Shown piece after piece: positions 44,990 through 55,127 of a stretch of 64,000 bases of DNA. The notes below the pieces were generated by a model. That model ran no database searches. It saw only the letters and a list, made by a program, of their open reading frames with translations, and was not told where the DNA came from. Origin of the DNA: Ignavibacteriota bacterium (lineage in GTDB: Bacteria; Bacteroidota; Ignavibacteria; Ignavibacteriales; Ignavibacteriaceae); the NCBI GenBank assembly GCA_013285405.1, contig CP053446.1, forward strand, positions 2,527,001 to 2,591,000. The letters are read 5' to 3'. How positions within the stretch are numbered: the stretch's first letter is position 1; every line of letters starts with the position of its first letter. The translations under genes were made by a program, and so were the position numbers.

Positions 44990-45043
44990 ATGTAATTGTT
45001 GCCAATGACATCTTAATAAATAAATCAAAGAACAATAAAAATT

Positions 45044-46534
45044 TTATTTTGCTGTTTCGAATTTTTCCTGAAGCTCGGGTGATTTTTGATTCAACATTCT
45101 TGTTACAACTTTATGAAACCAAATGTAACACGTAATAGAAAGCAATAGCATTAGAAACCAGCTTGATGTCCATACACCGAGTACACTCAATAAATATCCA
45201 AAAATAATCGGGCAGAAAAAACCACCTAATCCACCGAGAACTCCTACCGTACCGCCGACCACACCAACTTCATTTGGAAAATATTCCGGAATAAATTTAT
45301 AAACTGCACCCATTCCGATTCCCCACGTCATACCAATTAAAAGAACAAATCCTGTAAAAATCCAAACATTAGCCTGGAAAAATATTCTCGATACACCTCT
45401 TGCTAAAAGTTCACGTTTATTAACTTCATCACCAACTTTAACTGCAGCTTCGTGCCATGCTTCAATCTTGGGAAGAACTAAAGTAGCATTTGCTTCGTGA
45501 TAATATTCAGCAGCCTTTTTAATAAGAGGATATTTTTGATCGTCTAAAACTATTTCATTCTCATTAACAGCAGTAACTACACCGCTTTTGATAGCTGTAA
45601 CACCTTCACCGGGTGAGTAAATTTCCATCCTCGGAAAAATTAATAGAAACGCAAAAACGATTGATGCTCTGAATACATAATACATAACTTTTCGCGCACC
45701 AAATTTATCAGCAAGCCATCCCCCAAAAGCGCGGATAAGTCCTGCAGGTAAGCTGAACATCGCAGTTAAAATACCTGCGGTTACGAGAGTCATGTAATAA
45801 GCGTTCACATAATAAGGAATCAACCATTGCGAATAGGCAACAAAGCATCCAAAGACAAGAAAATAATACAAACCGAAACGCCATAGTCGAATCTGCTTAA
45901 GTGGATTTAATAATTCATTAATTGATTTTTGTTTTTCAGGAATTCTGTTCGTCGTAAAAATGAAAAATAAAATTCCCATTGCTACCAGAGCAGCGGCATA
46001 AATTTGCGGCAGCGTTCTCCAGCCTTCCACATTATTGCCGTGATTAGTTAAGTAGTCAAGCAGTTTTGGAGCAAAGAATGCAGTTAAAGCGGTTCCGGCG
46101 TTTCCAGCTCCAAAAATTCCGAGAGCTGTACCTTGTTTATTCTTTGGATACCAGAGCGATGTAAAAGCAATTCCGCAAGCGAAACTCGAACCCGTTAAAC
46201 CAAAGGCGAAACTTAACAAAGCAAATATTGTATAATCATTTGCATAAGAAAGAAGGAACATTGGTATAGAGCAGAAGAACAAAAGAGTTGTAAAAATAAT
46301 TTTTCCACCGAATTTATCTGTCAACATTCCAATCGGGAATCTGAAGATTGCGCCAGAAAGAATCGGGATACCCAGAAGCCAGCCAACCTGAACACTGTTC
46401 CATTTAAAGATGTTGTAGTCCACAAGGAATGTAACAAGTACTCCGTTCAGTGTCCATGCAGCAAAACAGATTGTAAAAGCAAGTGTGTTGAAGAAAAGTA
46501 TCTGGTGAGATTTAAATCCTGCTTTTTCTATCAT
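45044..46534 (-). CDS. narK: Nitrate/nitrite MFS transporter NarK
   Basis: About 496 residues from the ATG at 46534, with the twelve-helix NNP/NarK pattern. Motifs: CGIAFTSLWYPKNKQGTALGIFGAGNAGTA (nitrate signature 1), GGWLADKFGARKVM, and EYFPNEVGVVGGTVGVLGGLGGF (signature 2). An ~80-residue hydrophilic insert lies between helices around residues 305-385 (from PGEGVTAIKSGVVTAVNENE to VGDEVNKRELLARG). This is absent from E. coli NarK. It lies downstream of narI in the nar operon. Confidence 0.92.
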   Translation of the reverse strand: MIEKAGFKSHQILFFNTLAFTICFAAWTLNGVLVTFLVDYNIFKWNSVQVGWLLGIPILSGAIFRFPIGMLTDKFGGKIIFTTLLFFCSIPMFLLSYANDYTIFALLSFAFGLTGSSFACGIAFTSLWYPKNKQGTALGIFGAGNAGTALTAFFAPKLLDYLTNHGNNVEGWRTLPQIYAAALVAMGILFFIFTTNRIPEKQKSINELLNPLKQIRLWRFGLYYFLVFGCFVAYSQWLIPYYVNAYYMTLVTAGILTAMFSLPAGLIRAFGGWLADKFGARKVMYYVFRASIVFAFLLIFPRMEIYSPGEGVTAIKSGVVTAVNENEIVLDDQKYPLIKKAAEYYHEANATLVLPKIEAWHEAAVKVGDEVNKRELLARGVSRIFFQANVWIFTGFVLLIGMTWGIGMGAVYKFIPEYFPNEVGVVGGTVGVLGGLGGFFCPIIFGYLLSVLGVWTSSWFLMLLLSITCYIWFHKVVTRMLNQKSPELQEKFETAK

Positions 46535-46573
46535 CACATTTCAACTAATTATTTTTAATAATTGTATCTTTAA

Positions 46574-47302
46574 TTAATTATTCTTTGGTTTAGTAACTGC
46601 CCAGATTGAACGAGGGTTGCGAATTTTTTTTCGGTTCCAATACCAGATAACTTTCTGATATGGTCTCCATAAATAACTTAAAGGAGGAACGAGCAAATGA
46701 ACCAATCTTGAAAAAGGAATTAATAAAACAATAAGAAAAGCAATTGCGATGTGTAGTTGAATTACCAGCGGCAGATTAGTTACCGCAGTAATCTGTGGAT
46801 CAAGTGTAAAGATTGACATAAGATATGGTGAAAGAACAGCGGCAAACCATGAAGAACCCCAGCGATAACCATAAGCAATCCACAATCCTAAAAATATTTG
46901 ACTGAGAATTAAAATTTCTATTATCAGATCCATTTTAGTTGAAACCATCTGGATTCTGGGATGAGTTTTCCTTCTTATTATCAGAAGAAACATTCCCACA
47001 AATGCACTTATACCAAAAATGAAAGCTGAAACTTCAAGTATTAATAATCTTACCGGCTGATCATTCCATAACAATACTTCTCTTGGAAGCAGAAATGCAA
47101 CGAGATGTCCGAAGAATAAAAATATTATTCCATAATGGAACGGAACTGAGCCAAAAAATAATTTTTTACCTTCCAGAAACTCAGATGATAAGGAAGAGAA
47201 TTTAAACTTTGTTCCTCTGTATCTGTAAACTGTTCCAATGAGAAATACTGTAATTGCAACATAGGGCAGAGCAATAAAAAGAAAGTTATAAAGTATGTTC
47301 AT
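46574..47302 (-). CDS. narI: Respiratory nitrate reductase gamma subunit NarI
   Basis: Membrane cytochrome b subunit that oxidises quinol and passes electrons to NarH. 242 residues with five hydrophobic segments. Heme-ligand histidines are in the VPFHYGIIFLFFGHLVAF stretch near the start and in LVIQLHIAIAFLIVLLIPFSRLVHL near the C-terminus. The last ~30 residues are basic and cytoplasmic. Gene order narG-narH-(heme protein)-narJ-narI-narK supports the call. Confidence 0.93.
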   Translation of the reverse strand: MNILYNFLFIALPYVAITVFLIGTVYRYRGTKFKFSSLSSEFLEGKKLFFGSVPFHYGIIFLFFGHLVAFLLPREVLLWNDQPVRLLILEVSAFIFGISAFVGMFLLIIRRKTHPRIQMVSTKMDLIIEILILSQIFLGLWIAYGYRWGSSWFAAVLSPYLMSIFTLDPQITAVTNLPLVIQLHIAIAFLIVLLIPFSRLVHLLVPPLSYLWRPYQKVIWYWNRKKIRNPRSIWAVTKPKNN

Positions 47303-47359
47303 AGCTGTTAATTATTTTGTTATAAAAATTATTCTTTAGTTAAAGATGAAATCTTTTCG

Positions 47360-48019
47360 TTAATCAATTTCTATTTCCGTTTTAATTGATTTGGTAAAAC
47401 TATTCGAACTTAGTTCATTGTTCGGTTTAATATAGTTGAAATCTTTTTTAAGGATTTCGTTAATGGCAGTTAGCGGCTTCAGATATATTCTTCCGTAATC
47501 TTCTGACTGATCAATAATTGTTTTGTGCTGCCTTTTATAAATTTTATTTTTCATATTGACGCTCTCAGCGTTAAACTCGCTGATAATTTTGTCAAGAGCC
47601 GGAATAATTATTATCTCAACAAGCTCATTTCGTATCTCTGCATTTTGCATTCTTGGAATCAGTCGAAGCAGATTTGCGAGATTATCTGCCAGTTCATTTC
47701 CGCAATCATTTCCAGCTTCCTGATGTTCTTTATTTAGATTGACGAGCAGTTCACCTCTTTTGTAGTCATCACCGAATAGCACATAACCAATATCTAGAGT
47801 TGTAATTGCCTGCACATCAAAAGTTCGAGTAAATAATTCTTCCCACTTCCACTTTGAAACAGTTTTTGTAAATTCAAAAAAATCATTCATGACTTCAGAT
47901 ACATCGGGATAACTTTTATCCAGCAAATTATGAAGCTCATCTATTTTACTTCGGACTTCTTCATTTGGATATGTGAAAACGGATGCGAACAATTTATAAA
48001 TTTCAAATGTTGAGTTCAT
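47360..48019 (-). CDS. narJ: Nitrate reductase assembly chaperone NarJ
   Basis: 219 residues of the all-helical TorD/NarJ chaperone family: YKLFASVFTYPNEEVRSKIDEL at the N-terminus and YVLFGDDYKRGELLVNLNKEH near residue 80, then an acidic helical C-terminus. NarJ delivers Moco to apo-NarG and keeps NarGH soluble until it meets NarI. Conservation is lower than for the catalytic subunits, but its place before narI is diagnostic. Confidence 0.88.
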   Translation of the reverse strand: MNSTFEIYKLFASVFTYPNEEVRSKIDELHNLLDKSYPDVSEVMNDFFEFTKTVSKWKWEELFTRTFDVQAITTLDIGYVLFGDDYKRGELLVNLNKEHQEAGNDCGNELADNLANLLRLIPRMQNAEIRNELVEIIIIPALDKIISEFNAESVNMKNKIYKRQHKTIIDQSEDYGRIYLKPLTAINEILKKDFNYIKPNNELSSNSFTKSIKTEIEID

Positions 48020-48022
48020 TGC

Positions 48023-48502
48023 TTAATCCATCTGGTTATTTATGACAGGGTTTGCCGATGCGTTAAAATCATTAACCCATTTTTTAATTAATTCTTTATC
48101 CTCTGCAGTTAATACAGCGTCCGGATGAAGCGGAATGTAAATAGACATTGGCATTTCACCCTTTTCGATCTCTTCCCAAATTTCTTTTATTTTTTTAGCA
48201 CGTCGTTTATCTGAGTATTTATCCCATTCAGAAAAGTTTAATTCATCTCTGCCTTTAACAACATCTTTCGATACCAGCCAGGAAACCGGGGCAATATGGC
48301 TGTACCAAGGCCATACAGTTTCATTAGAATGACAATCATAACAGCTTCTTTGCATGACTGATTTTATTTCTTTTGGAAAATTTAATTCACCAGTTACGGG
48401 CGGATTCGTTTTCTCAACTGCAATAAATTGTATTGCAATAAAGACGATTAGCAGACCTAATAAAATTCTATATATTATTTTTTTTGAAATTTTGATTTTC
48501 AT
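48023..48502 (-). CDS. Membrane-anchored heme-binding domain protein in the nar operon
   Basis: 159 residues. One N-terminal membrane anchor (ILLGLLIVFIAIQFIAV) and a periplasmic domain with the CXXCH motif SCYDCHSNETVWPWYSHIAPVSW, the pattern of the Haem_bd family. The remaining part, ADKELIKKWVNDF, resembles the end of c-type domains. Placement between narH and narJ is unusual for nar operons and suggests a redox role with nitrate reduction; this is inference. Confidence 0.82.
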   Translation of the reverse strand: MKIKISKKIIYRILLGLLIVFIAIQFIAVEKTNPPVTGELNFPKEIKSVMQRSCYDCHSNETVWPWYSHIAPVSWLVSKDVVKGRDELNFSEWDKYSDKRRAKKIKEIWEEIEKGEMPMSIYIPLHPDAVLTAEDKELIKKWVNDFNASANPVINNQMD

Positions 48503-48571
48503 ATAGCACTTTTTTCATCCCTAATGGACATCTTATTGTTTAATAATAAATTAAGAACAGAAAATAATAAA

Positions 48572-50122
48572 CTAAACACCTCTGCTCGGTTTTTCCAGGA
48601 ATCCAAATCCAGTTGAGCCTTTCACATCAGCAGTGTTTTCGATCATTTCAATTGCCAGTTCACGATGTGCAGGAGGAATAACAAATCGTTCATCAAATTT
48701 AGCGAGCGATGTTAAAGCAAAAATTGCATCTGCTTTATCTGATGTTAATCCTGTATCAGTCAAAGCACCATTTGCTTTTTCTGCACTAATATCACCAACA
48801 GTTACACGTCTTCTGTGAATTCTGACTGCCATTAATTTTTTTAATACTTTCTGAATTTTTGAAGTATCGCCGGCACTGAGAAGATTTGCCATATATTGTA
48901 ATGGAAATCGTGATTGATCAATAGTTCCCCATAATTCTTCCGTGCTTGTATCATAAAGCCAGTTGTCATCCCACTTTTTGGAAATCGGATCAAGTTTATC
49001 CAACTGCTCTTTATTTTTCTTTTCACTTAATGACGCCATAACCGGCAGTAGAGGTGGAACATAAAACAACATTGGCAGAGTTCTGAACTCTGGATGAAGA
49101 GGTAATGCAAGTCCCCATTCCTTAACAAATTTATAAACTGGTGAAAATTGTGCAGCGTGAATTGTTGAATCTGCAACACCGTTTGCTTTTGCTGAAGCAA
49201 TAACTTCTTCGTCAAAAGGATCAAGTATAATATTCAACTGGCTTTCAATAAGATTTTCATCACTTGCTGAAGCTGCTTCATTTATACGATCGGCATCATA
49301 AAGCATAACGCCAAGATATCTTATTCTTCCAACACAGGAATGCATACACGCAGGAGCCAAACCTGCTTCGAGTCTCGGGAAACATAAAATACATTTTTCG
49401 GATTTACCTGTACTCCAGTTGTAATAAGATTTTTTGTAAGGACATGCAGTAACGCACATTCTCCATGCACGACAAACTTTTTGATTTATCAGAACTATTC
49501 CGTCTTCACCTCTTTTATAAATAGCACCTGACGGGCACGATGCAACACAAGCAGGATTTAGACAATGATTACAAATTCTCGGCAAGTAAAAGAATGCCAT
49601 CTGTTCAAGCTGGAACATTGCTTCCTGTTCAGCGGGTGAAAGGTTTTCAAGATTCGGATCTTTTCTTGCATAATCAGGAGTTCCGCTAAGATCGTCATCC
49701 CAGTTTGGACCAGCTTTAATGTCTATCGGCTTACCTGTAATAAGAGATATTGGTCTTGCAGTTGGCTGATCATCCTGTTTTGGAGATTCAATCAGGTCAA
49801 GATATTTGTAAGTCCATGGTTCATAATAATCATCGATGACAGGTAAATACGGATTGTGAAAAATATTTGTTAGTCCTTTTATTTTTCCTGAACCTTTCAA
49901 TGAAATACTGCCATTATTCTTTTCCCAGCCGCCTCTATATATTTCCTGATCTTCCCATTTTGAAGGATAACCGGTACCAGGTTTTGTTTCTACATTATTC
50001 CACCACATATATTCCGCACCTTTTCTGTCAGTCCAGATATTTTTGCAGGCAATAGAACAAGTGTGGCACCCGATACATTTATCCAGGTGAAATACCATTG
50101 AGATTTGTGATCTTACGTCCAT
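48572..50122 (-). CDS. narH: Respiratory nitrate reductase beta subunit NarH
   Basis: Electron-transfer subunit with four iron-sulfur clusters. 516 residues. Motifs: HLDKCIGCHTCSIACKN; CNHCLNPACVASCPSGAIY; CRAWRMCVTACPYKK (Trp replaces a Cys, giving the [3Fe-4S] site); and CILCFPRLEAGLAPACMHSCVGR. KGAEYMWWNNVETKPGTGYP is a NarH hallmark. It is separated from narG by 171 nt that contain a 100-bp inverted-repeat element. Confidence 0.96.
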   Translation of the reverse strand: MDVRSQISMVFHLDKCIGCHTCSIACKNIWTDRKGAEYMWWNNVETKPGTGYPSKWEDQEIYRGGWEKNNGSISLKGSGKIKGLTNIFHNPYLPVIDDYYEPWTYKYLDLIESPKQDDQPTARPISLITGKPIDIKAGPNWDDDLSGTPDYARKDPNLENLSPAEQEAMFQLEQMAFFYLPRICNHCLNPACVASCPSGAIYKRGEDGIVLINQKVCRAWRMCVTACPYKKSYYNWSTGKSEKCILCFPRLEAGLAPACMHSCVGRIRYLGVMLYDADRINEAASASDENLIESQLNIILDPFDEEVIASAKANGVADSTIHAAQFSPVYKFVKEWGLALPLHPEFRTLPMLFYVPPLLPVMASLSEKKNKEQLDKLDPISKKWDDNWLYDTSTEELWGTIDQSRFPLQYMANLLSAGDTSKIQKVLKKLMAVRIHRRRVTVGDISAEKANGALTDTGLTSDKADAIFALTSLAKFDERFVIPPAHRELAIEMIENTADVKGSTGFGFLEKPSRGV

Positions 50123-50175
50123 AATTTTTTATTTATTATTTATTATTGATGATTTTTTTGCAATTGAACAGAACA

Positions 50176-50275
50176 GAGAGATGACATCTTTCTGTTCATG
50201 AAATATCTCTTCGATCTTTAAATAGAGACTTTGATTTAAATTTCCTTATAGTAATATCTAAAGATGTCATCTCTC
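50176..50275. repeat. 100-bp inverted-repeat (MITE-like) element between narG and narH
   Basis: Exact 16-bp arms GAGAGATGACATCTTT (50176-50191) and AAAGATGTCATCTCTC (50260-50275) enclose 68 AT-rich bases. A diverged relative is at 59902-59995. It accounts for most of the unusual 171-nt narG-narH spacer. Confidence 0.8.
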
Positions 50276-50293
50276 CACATCTTTTTTCATAAA

Positions 50294-53200
50294 TTAAAAC
50301 ACCACTTCATCCATCTTTTTAATTACAACGTGAGTATCCCTGTTTGGAGCCGTCGGACCCCAGTAATTAAAATGATAAGTAAACTGTCCATAGCCACCTG
50401 CAAGCAAATTTGGTTTGAGATGAACACGGGTAAAACTGTTATGTCCGCCAGCCCGTTTGTTTCCTCTCACTTGTGATTTAGGAATTCCAACTGTTCGTTC
50501 AGGTACGTGATAAACAATGCAAACACCTTTTGGAATTCTGGTGCTCACGACTGCACGGGTGCAATACACTCCATGATCATTATAAACTTCAACCCAATCA
50601 TTATCATTTATACCAAGCTCTTTTGCATCAGCTTCATTTATCCAGCAAGGTTCACAGCCTCTGGATAAAGTGAGCATACGAAGGTTTTCCATGTAAGTAG
50701 AATGAATATGCCACTTACCATGTGGAGTTAGGCAATTAAATATTTTTGCTTTTCCTTCTTTCAGCGTTTCTCTTAAATCGCCGTAAACTTCCGGAGAAGG
50801 CGATGGTTTATAGGTTGGAAGATGTTCACCAAAAGCTATATACATTTCGTGATCAAGATAGATATGTTGTCTGCCTGTCAAAGTTCTCCAGGGAACTAAT
50901 CTTTCAACATTGTATGTGAATGGTGCATAAGCTCTTCCATTATCCATAAGCCCTGACCATAACGGAGAATTGTTATATCTTCTTGGCTGAGCTTGAAGGT
51001 CTGCATAATTAATTTTTACATCCTTACTTCCTTCGCCAAGATCAACCAAAGTTAATCCTGTTTTCTTTTCAGCATTCTGATAAGCACGTACGGTTAAATG
51101 ACCATTAGTTAATGTTGAAAGATGCAATACAGCATTTGATGCCCAGACATCTTCTTTTATTGATGGATATGATTTCCCATTAAATTTTTCAGTTTGAAAG
51201 TGATAAGATGTAATCATTTCATCATACTCTTCTTCACATTTATAACCATTGCCGTGAGCATTAAGTCCATTAGTTTTTATATTTTCCCCGAGCGAGATGT
51301 ACTTTTTGTAAAGTTGAGTATAATCTCTTTCAACAATTGCAAGCTTGTGCATTGTTTTTCCGGGAATTGCTTCACATTCATTTTTATACCAATCTTTCAC
51401 TGAAGGCTGTGTTATTTCGTCAGCACTATCATGTGAAAGGGGAGAAGCAACAATATCTTTCAGCGGTTCAGAAAAATGTTTTTCAGCAAGCTTGCTCGTT
51501 GAAAGTGCGATTTCCTTAAAAATACCCCAATCAGATTTTGCTTCCCACACAGGAGCGATTGCTGCGGAAAGTGGGTGAATGAATGAATGTAAATCAGTGC
51601 TGTTTAAATCTGCTTTCTCATACCACGAAGCTGCCGGCAGAACAATGTCAGAATACAATGCAGATGAATCCATTCTGAAATTAAGATCAACTACCAGATC
51701 CATTTTTCCTTCGGGTGCAATGTCATGCCATTTTACTTCCTCAGTTTTCTGATCGTTCATATCAACTGCAATGAGATTCGAATGTGTTCCCAGATAATGT
51801 TTAAGAAGATATTCGTGTCCTTTCATGCTGGCCAGTACTGCATTTCCTCGCCAGATATACCACACACGCGGATGATTAATTTCAGCATCAGGATCTCCGG
51901 CTGCATATTGAAGTTCTTTTGATTTTAATTTTTCAAGAACATACTTTTTAATATCGTCATCGTTTTTTGCGCCGTTGTTAACTGCTTCTTTGCATAACTC
52001 AAAAGTATTTTTATTAAACTGCGGATAAAAAGGCATCCATCCCATTCTGACTGATCTGAAAATCTGATCAGCGTGATGACCGCTTGTCCATTCGTTCTCC
52101 GGCAGTTTATTATATTTTGAAAAATATCCATCATAACGATATTGACACGTGTTGATATAATGCCAGATAGGTGCTTGTTGAAGTCTTACGGCTCCAACCC
52201 AATCTCTTGCGAAAGCAATAGTTCCCCACGAATCAACAGGAGCTAATTTTTCCTGACCAACATAATGATTGAGTCCACCGCCGTTTTTACCAACACAGCC
52301 CGTTAACATCAACGCCATAATTCCTGCACGATAAATCAGATTATTATGATACCAGTGGTTAACTCCTGCACCAATAATTATCATACATTTGCCTTGAGTT
52401 GCTTCTGCTGTTTTTGCCCATTCTCTTGCAAACTGAGTTACTGTATTTCTGTTTACACCGGTGAAAATTTCCTGCCACGCTGGAGTGTATGAAGAATCTG
52501 TGTCATTATAATCAGCAGGATAATCTCCTTTAAGATTTCTACTGACACCATATTGAGCCATTGTAAGATCATAAACTGTTGTAACCGGAATCTTCTTACC
52601 TTCAATTGTTTCTATATATTTAACAGGAACTCCTCTCATCCGCTTTTTATCTAATCCGAACTCAGTGAATTCAACCTGCAAAACTTCATCGTTATTATTT
52701 ATTAATGAAAGAAGAGGGTTATAAGATGAGTTGTCCTCACCATCTTCAAATTTCATATTCCATTTGCCTTGCGTTTTATCCCATCGGTGACCCATACTTC
52801 CTTTTGGCATCACCAGCTTTCCGGAACTTTCATCAATATTTAAAAATTTCCAATCACCGTTTTCAGCATCTTTATATTTCGAAATTCTGTTAGCTCTTAC
52901 TAATCTTCCTGCTTTATATATATTTCCTTCTTTTTCTATCTCAACTAAATAAGGAGAATCAGTGTATTTCTTTACATAGTTGATGAAGTACGGGGTTTGC
53001 TTTTCAACATGAAATTCTTTTAATATTACATGAGTAACAGCCATCCAGAAAGCGCCATCACTTCCTGCATGAAGTGGAACCCATTGATCAGCATATTTTG
53101 ATACCTGACTGAAATCAGGTGAGAAGACAACTGCTTTTGTTCCGTTGTGACGAGACTCAGCGAAGAAGTGAGTGTCAGGTGTTCTGGTCATATTTAAGTT

Positions 53201-53914
53201 CGCACCCATCACAGCGATGAATTTAGAATTATACCAATCAGCACTCTCACAAACATCTGTCTGCTCACCCCAGACTTCGGGTGATGCATTTGGCAGATCA
53301 CAATACCAATCATAAAAACTTAAATTAACTCCGCCGAATAGCTGAAGAAATCTTGCACCTGAAGCATAACTCAGCATTGACATTGCAGGAATTGGTGAGA
53401 ATCCAATTACACGATCAGGACCATATTTTTTTGCTGTGTAGATATTTGCAGCAGCAATTATTTCTAATACTTCATCCCATGTAGCTCTTCGGAATCCACC
53501 TTTGCCCCTCGCTTTCTGATATTCTCTTCTTCTTTCTTTGTTGTTTTGAAGATTTTCCCATGCAAGTAAAGAATCACCAGTTTTATTTTTTTCTTCTCTG
53601 TAAAAATCCAGGAGAGTTCCGCGAACTAAGGGATATTTAATCCGAAGTGGACTATACAAATACCACGAAAAAGAAATTCCTCTCTGGCATCCGCGTGGCT
53701 CGTATGGTGGTAAACTTCCTTCAAGCAAAGGATAATCAAGCTGTTGAGTTTCCCATACGACTATTCCATCTTTAACGTGAATCTGCCAGGAACAACCGCC
53801 GGTGCAGTTAACACCGTGAGTGCTTCTTACAATACGATCGTGTTGAAAACGATTCCTGTAAAACTCTTCCCATTGTCTTGTTTGTGGTGATATTAAATCT
53901 TTAATCCAGCTCAT
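50294..53914 (-). CDS. narG: Respiratory nitrate reductase alpha subunit NarG
   Basis: Catalytic Mo-bisMGD subunit reducing nitrate to nitrite. 1206 residues. H33-GVN-C37-TGG-C41 binds the FS0 cluster. [20 protein letters not shown] and [17 protein letters not shown] (Asp ligand to Mo, around residue 205) match E. coli-type NarG. There is no twin-arginine signal, so the active site should face the cytoplasm. It is the second gene of the nar operon, after the diheme cytochrome, and needs MGD from mobA. Confidence 0.97.
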   Translation of the reverse strand: MSWIKDLISPQTRQWEEFYRNRFQHDRIVRSTHGVNCTGGCSWQIHVKDGIVVWETQQLDYPLLEGSLPPYEPRGCQRGISFSWYLYSPLRIKYPLVRGTLLDFYREEKNKTGDSLLAWENLQNNKERRREYQKARGKGGFRRATWDEVLEIIAAANIYTAKKYGPDRVIGFSPIPAMSMLSYASGARFLQLFGGVNLSFYDWYCDLPNASPEVWGEQTDVCESADWYNSKFIAVMGANLNMTRTPDTHFFAESRHNGTKAVVFSPDFSQVSKYADQWVPLHAGSDGAFWMAVTHVILKEFHVEKQTPYFINYVKKYTDSPYLVEIEKEGNIYKAGRLVRANRISKYKDAENGDWKFLNIDESSGKLVMPKGSMGHRWDKTQGKWNMKFEDGEDNSSYNPLLSLINNNDEVLQVEFTEFGLDKKRMRGVPVKYIETIEGKKIPVTTVYDLTMAQYGVSRNLKGDYPADYNDTDSSYTPAWQEIFTGVNRNTVTQFAREWAKTAEATQGKCMIIIGAGVNHWYHNNLIYRAGIMALMLTGCVGKNGGGLNHYVGQEKLAPVDSWGTIAFARDWVGAVRLQQAPIWHYINTCQYRYDGYFSKYNKLPENEWTSGHHADQIFRSVRMGWMPFYPQFNKNTFELCKEAVNNGAKNDDDIKKYVLEKLKSKELQYAAGDPDAEINHPRVWYIWRGNAVLASMKGHEYLLKHYLGTHSNLIAVDMNDQKTEEVKWHDIAPEGKMDLVVDLNFRMDSSALYSDIVLPAASWYEKADLNSTDLHSFIHPLSAAIAPVWEAKSDWGIFKEIALSTSKLAEKHFSEPLKDIVASPLSHDSADEITQPSVKDWYKNECEAIPGKTMHKLAIVERDYTQLYKKYISLGENIKTNGLNAHGNGYKCEEEYDEMITSYHFQTEKFNGKSYPSIKEDVWASNAVLHLSTLTNGHLTVRAYQNAEKKTGLTLVDLGEGSKDVKINYADLQAQPRRYNNSPLWSGLMDNGRAYAPFTYNVERLVPWRTLTGRQHIYLDHEMYIAFGEHLPTYKPSPSPEVYGDLRETLKEGKAKIFNCLTPHGKWHIHSTYMENLRMLTLSRGCEPCWINEADAKELGINDNDWVEVYNDHGVYCTRAVVSTRIPKGVCIVYHVPERTVGIPKSQVRGNKRAGGHNSFTRVHLKPNLLAGGYGQFTYHFNYWGPTAPNRDTHVVIKKMDEVVF

Positions 53915-53943
53915 AGAAAATTTCTCTTTGGTTTAATTAACTG

Positions 53944-54828
53944 TTAGATTGATTTCAATTGTCTTTTATAAATAGAATGATTTACACTGTTTCTTTTTCT
54001 TTTCCGCCATATTATGGTATAAAATGTAATCAGTACAACTACACCCAGAATCCCTGCATACAAAAATCTTTCCTGAGGAATTGCTGGTTCTTGAATTGAT
54101 GAAACAAAGTCTGCATTTTTTAAAAATGCTGTAAGATAAAAAGCTTCATCATCAGTTACGGGATGATTTACAAATGCAGCGTTCATCACCGGGAAAGGTG
54201 AACTTAAAATGATTGAATGAACTCCCTGCGCTCCAAGTCTTGTAAAAGCTTGTGTTAAATCCAATGCAAGTAAACCTCCGCTCATCAGTTCATCATTGAC
54301 TACGTTGTGGCAGGAGATACAAGCGGGACCGCCATTTGTTAATTTCTGTTCACCAGAAAATAATTTTCTTCCGATAGTAAATTCATTATCACGTGCCTGA
54401 TCCAGAGTTAATCCGGAACTTAATACGATAGGTTTTGAAACATCTGCCAGTCCACCAACAGATTGCTGAGTGATATAACTCAAAACATCTTTAATTTCTG
54501 CATCAGAAAAATTCTGATCGGGCATAATTGTTTTATTAAATGCATTAAAAAGTGAGTCTGCATATTTATCACCGCTGTTAATCACGGTTTGGGAAGATTT
54601 TATAAATTTTAACAGCCAGCTTTCTGGTCTAAGATCTTGTATGTTTATTAAATCTGGTCCGACTAATCGTCCTTTGCCGATTGAGTGACATGCCTGGCAG
54701 GTGCTTTTGAAAATTGTTTCGCCGCGGTTTTGTGAGTTCGTAGTATTTGAGAATAAGATAAAACTCAACGCAACAATGATTACAAATAATGAGTTTTGTC
54801 CTGAGTTCTCCAGAGGAAATAGACGCAT
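53944..54828 (-). CDS. Diheme cytochrome c, first gene of the nar operon
   Basis: 294 residues: an N-terminal signal (SLFVIIVALSFILFSN) and two c-type domains. Heme 1 is CQACHSIGKGRLVGPDL near residue 44 and heme 2 is CISCHNVVNDELMSGGLL near 174. A C-terminal anchor follows (FLYAGILGVVVLITFYTIIWRKRKR). It probably carries electrons between the quinone/cytochrome pool and NarGHI or other periplasmic acceptors. The shared dyad lies 49 nt upstream of its ATG. Confidence 0.87.
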   Translation of the reverse strand: MRLFPLENSGQNSLFVIIVALSFILFSNTTNSQNRGETIFKSTCQACHSIGKGRLVGPDLINIQDLRPESWLLKFIKSSQTVINSGDKYADSLFNAFNKTIMPDQNFSDAEIKDVLSYITQQSVGGLADVSKPIVLSSGLTLDQARDNEFTIGRKLFSGEQKLTNGGPACISCHNVVNDELMSGGLLALDLTQAFTRLGAQGVHSIILSSPFPVMNAAFVNHPVTDDEAFYLTAFLKNADFVSSIQEPAIPQERFLYAGILGVVVLITFYTIIWRKRKRNSVNHSIYKRQLKSI

Positions 54829-54848
54829 TTAATTACCTATTGTTAAGT

Positions 54849-54900
54849 AAAAAAAGGGATTTGTTAATTAAATCTATAATCAGATTATTTACTCTGATTA
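54849..54900 (-). promoter_or_regulatory. nar promoter dyad TAATCAGA-N8-TCTGATTA with downstream block
   Basis: On the minus strand the 24-bp dyad (54900-54877) is followed after exactly 14 nt by AAATCCCT-T-TTTTT (54862-54849). Arms, spacers and block equal those upstream of the nos cluster at 24599-24650. The rest of the 299-nt gap to mocA is AT-rich and holds only a weak dyad TTGATG-N6-CATCAA at 54988-55005. Confidence 0.75.
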
Positions 54901-55127
54901 AACTAAAGAATTATTGTTTACTAGTCAAGAGTTAATTGCAAATGAGAACAAAAATTTTTTATAGATAATTCAGAAAAGTTCGGAACTTTGATGATTGAAC
55001 ATCAATGAAACGAGGTGATTAGAAACTGTTTTCTGCCTACCAAACTGAGTAATGGCTTTTCAGAAAAATGTGGTCAACAGTTTATTGCTGTTTACATGAC
55101 TTTGATTGCTGGGCAGGATTTAAAAAT

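Noticed and set aside
51194..51578. Small frames opposite narG
   Set aside because: They are antisense shadows of a strongly conserved gene and lack motifs.
54988..55005. TTGATG-N6-CATCAA dyad as an FNR box for nar
   Set aside because: The half-sites resemble FNR but the spacer does not fit TTGAT-N4-ATCAA, and it lies ~160 nt upstream of the cytochrome start, beyond the better-supported shared dyad.
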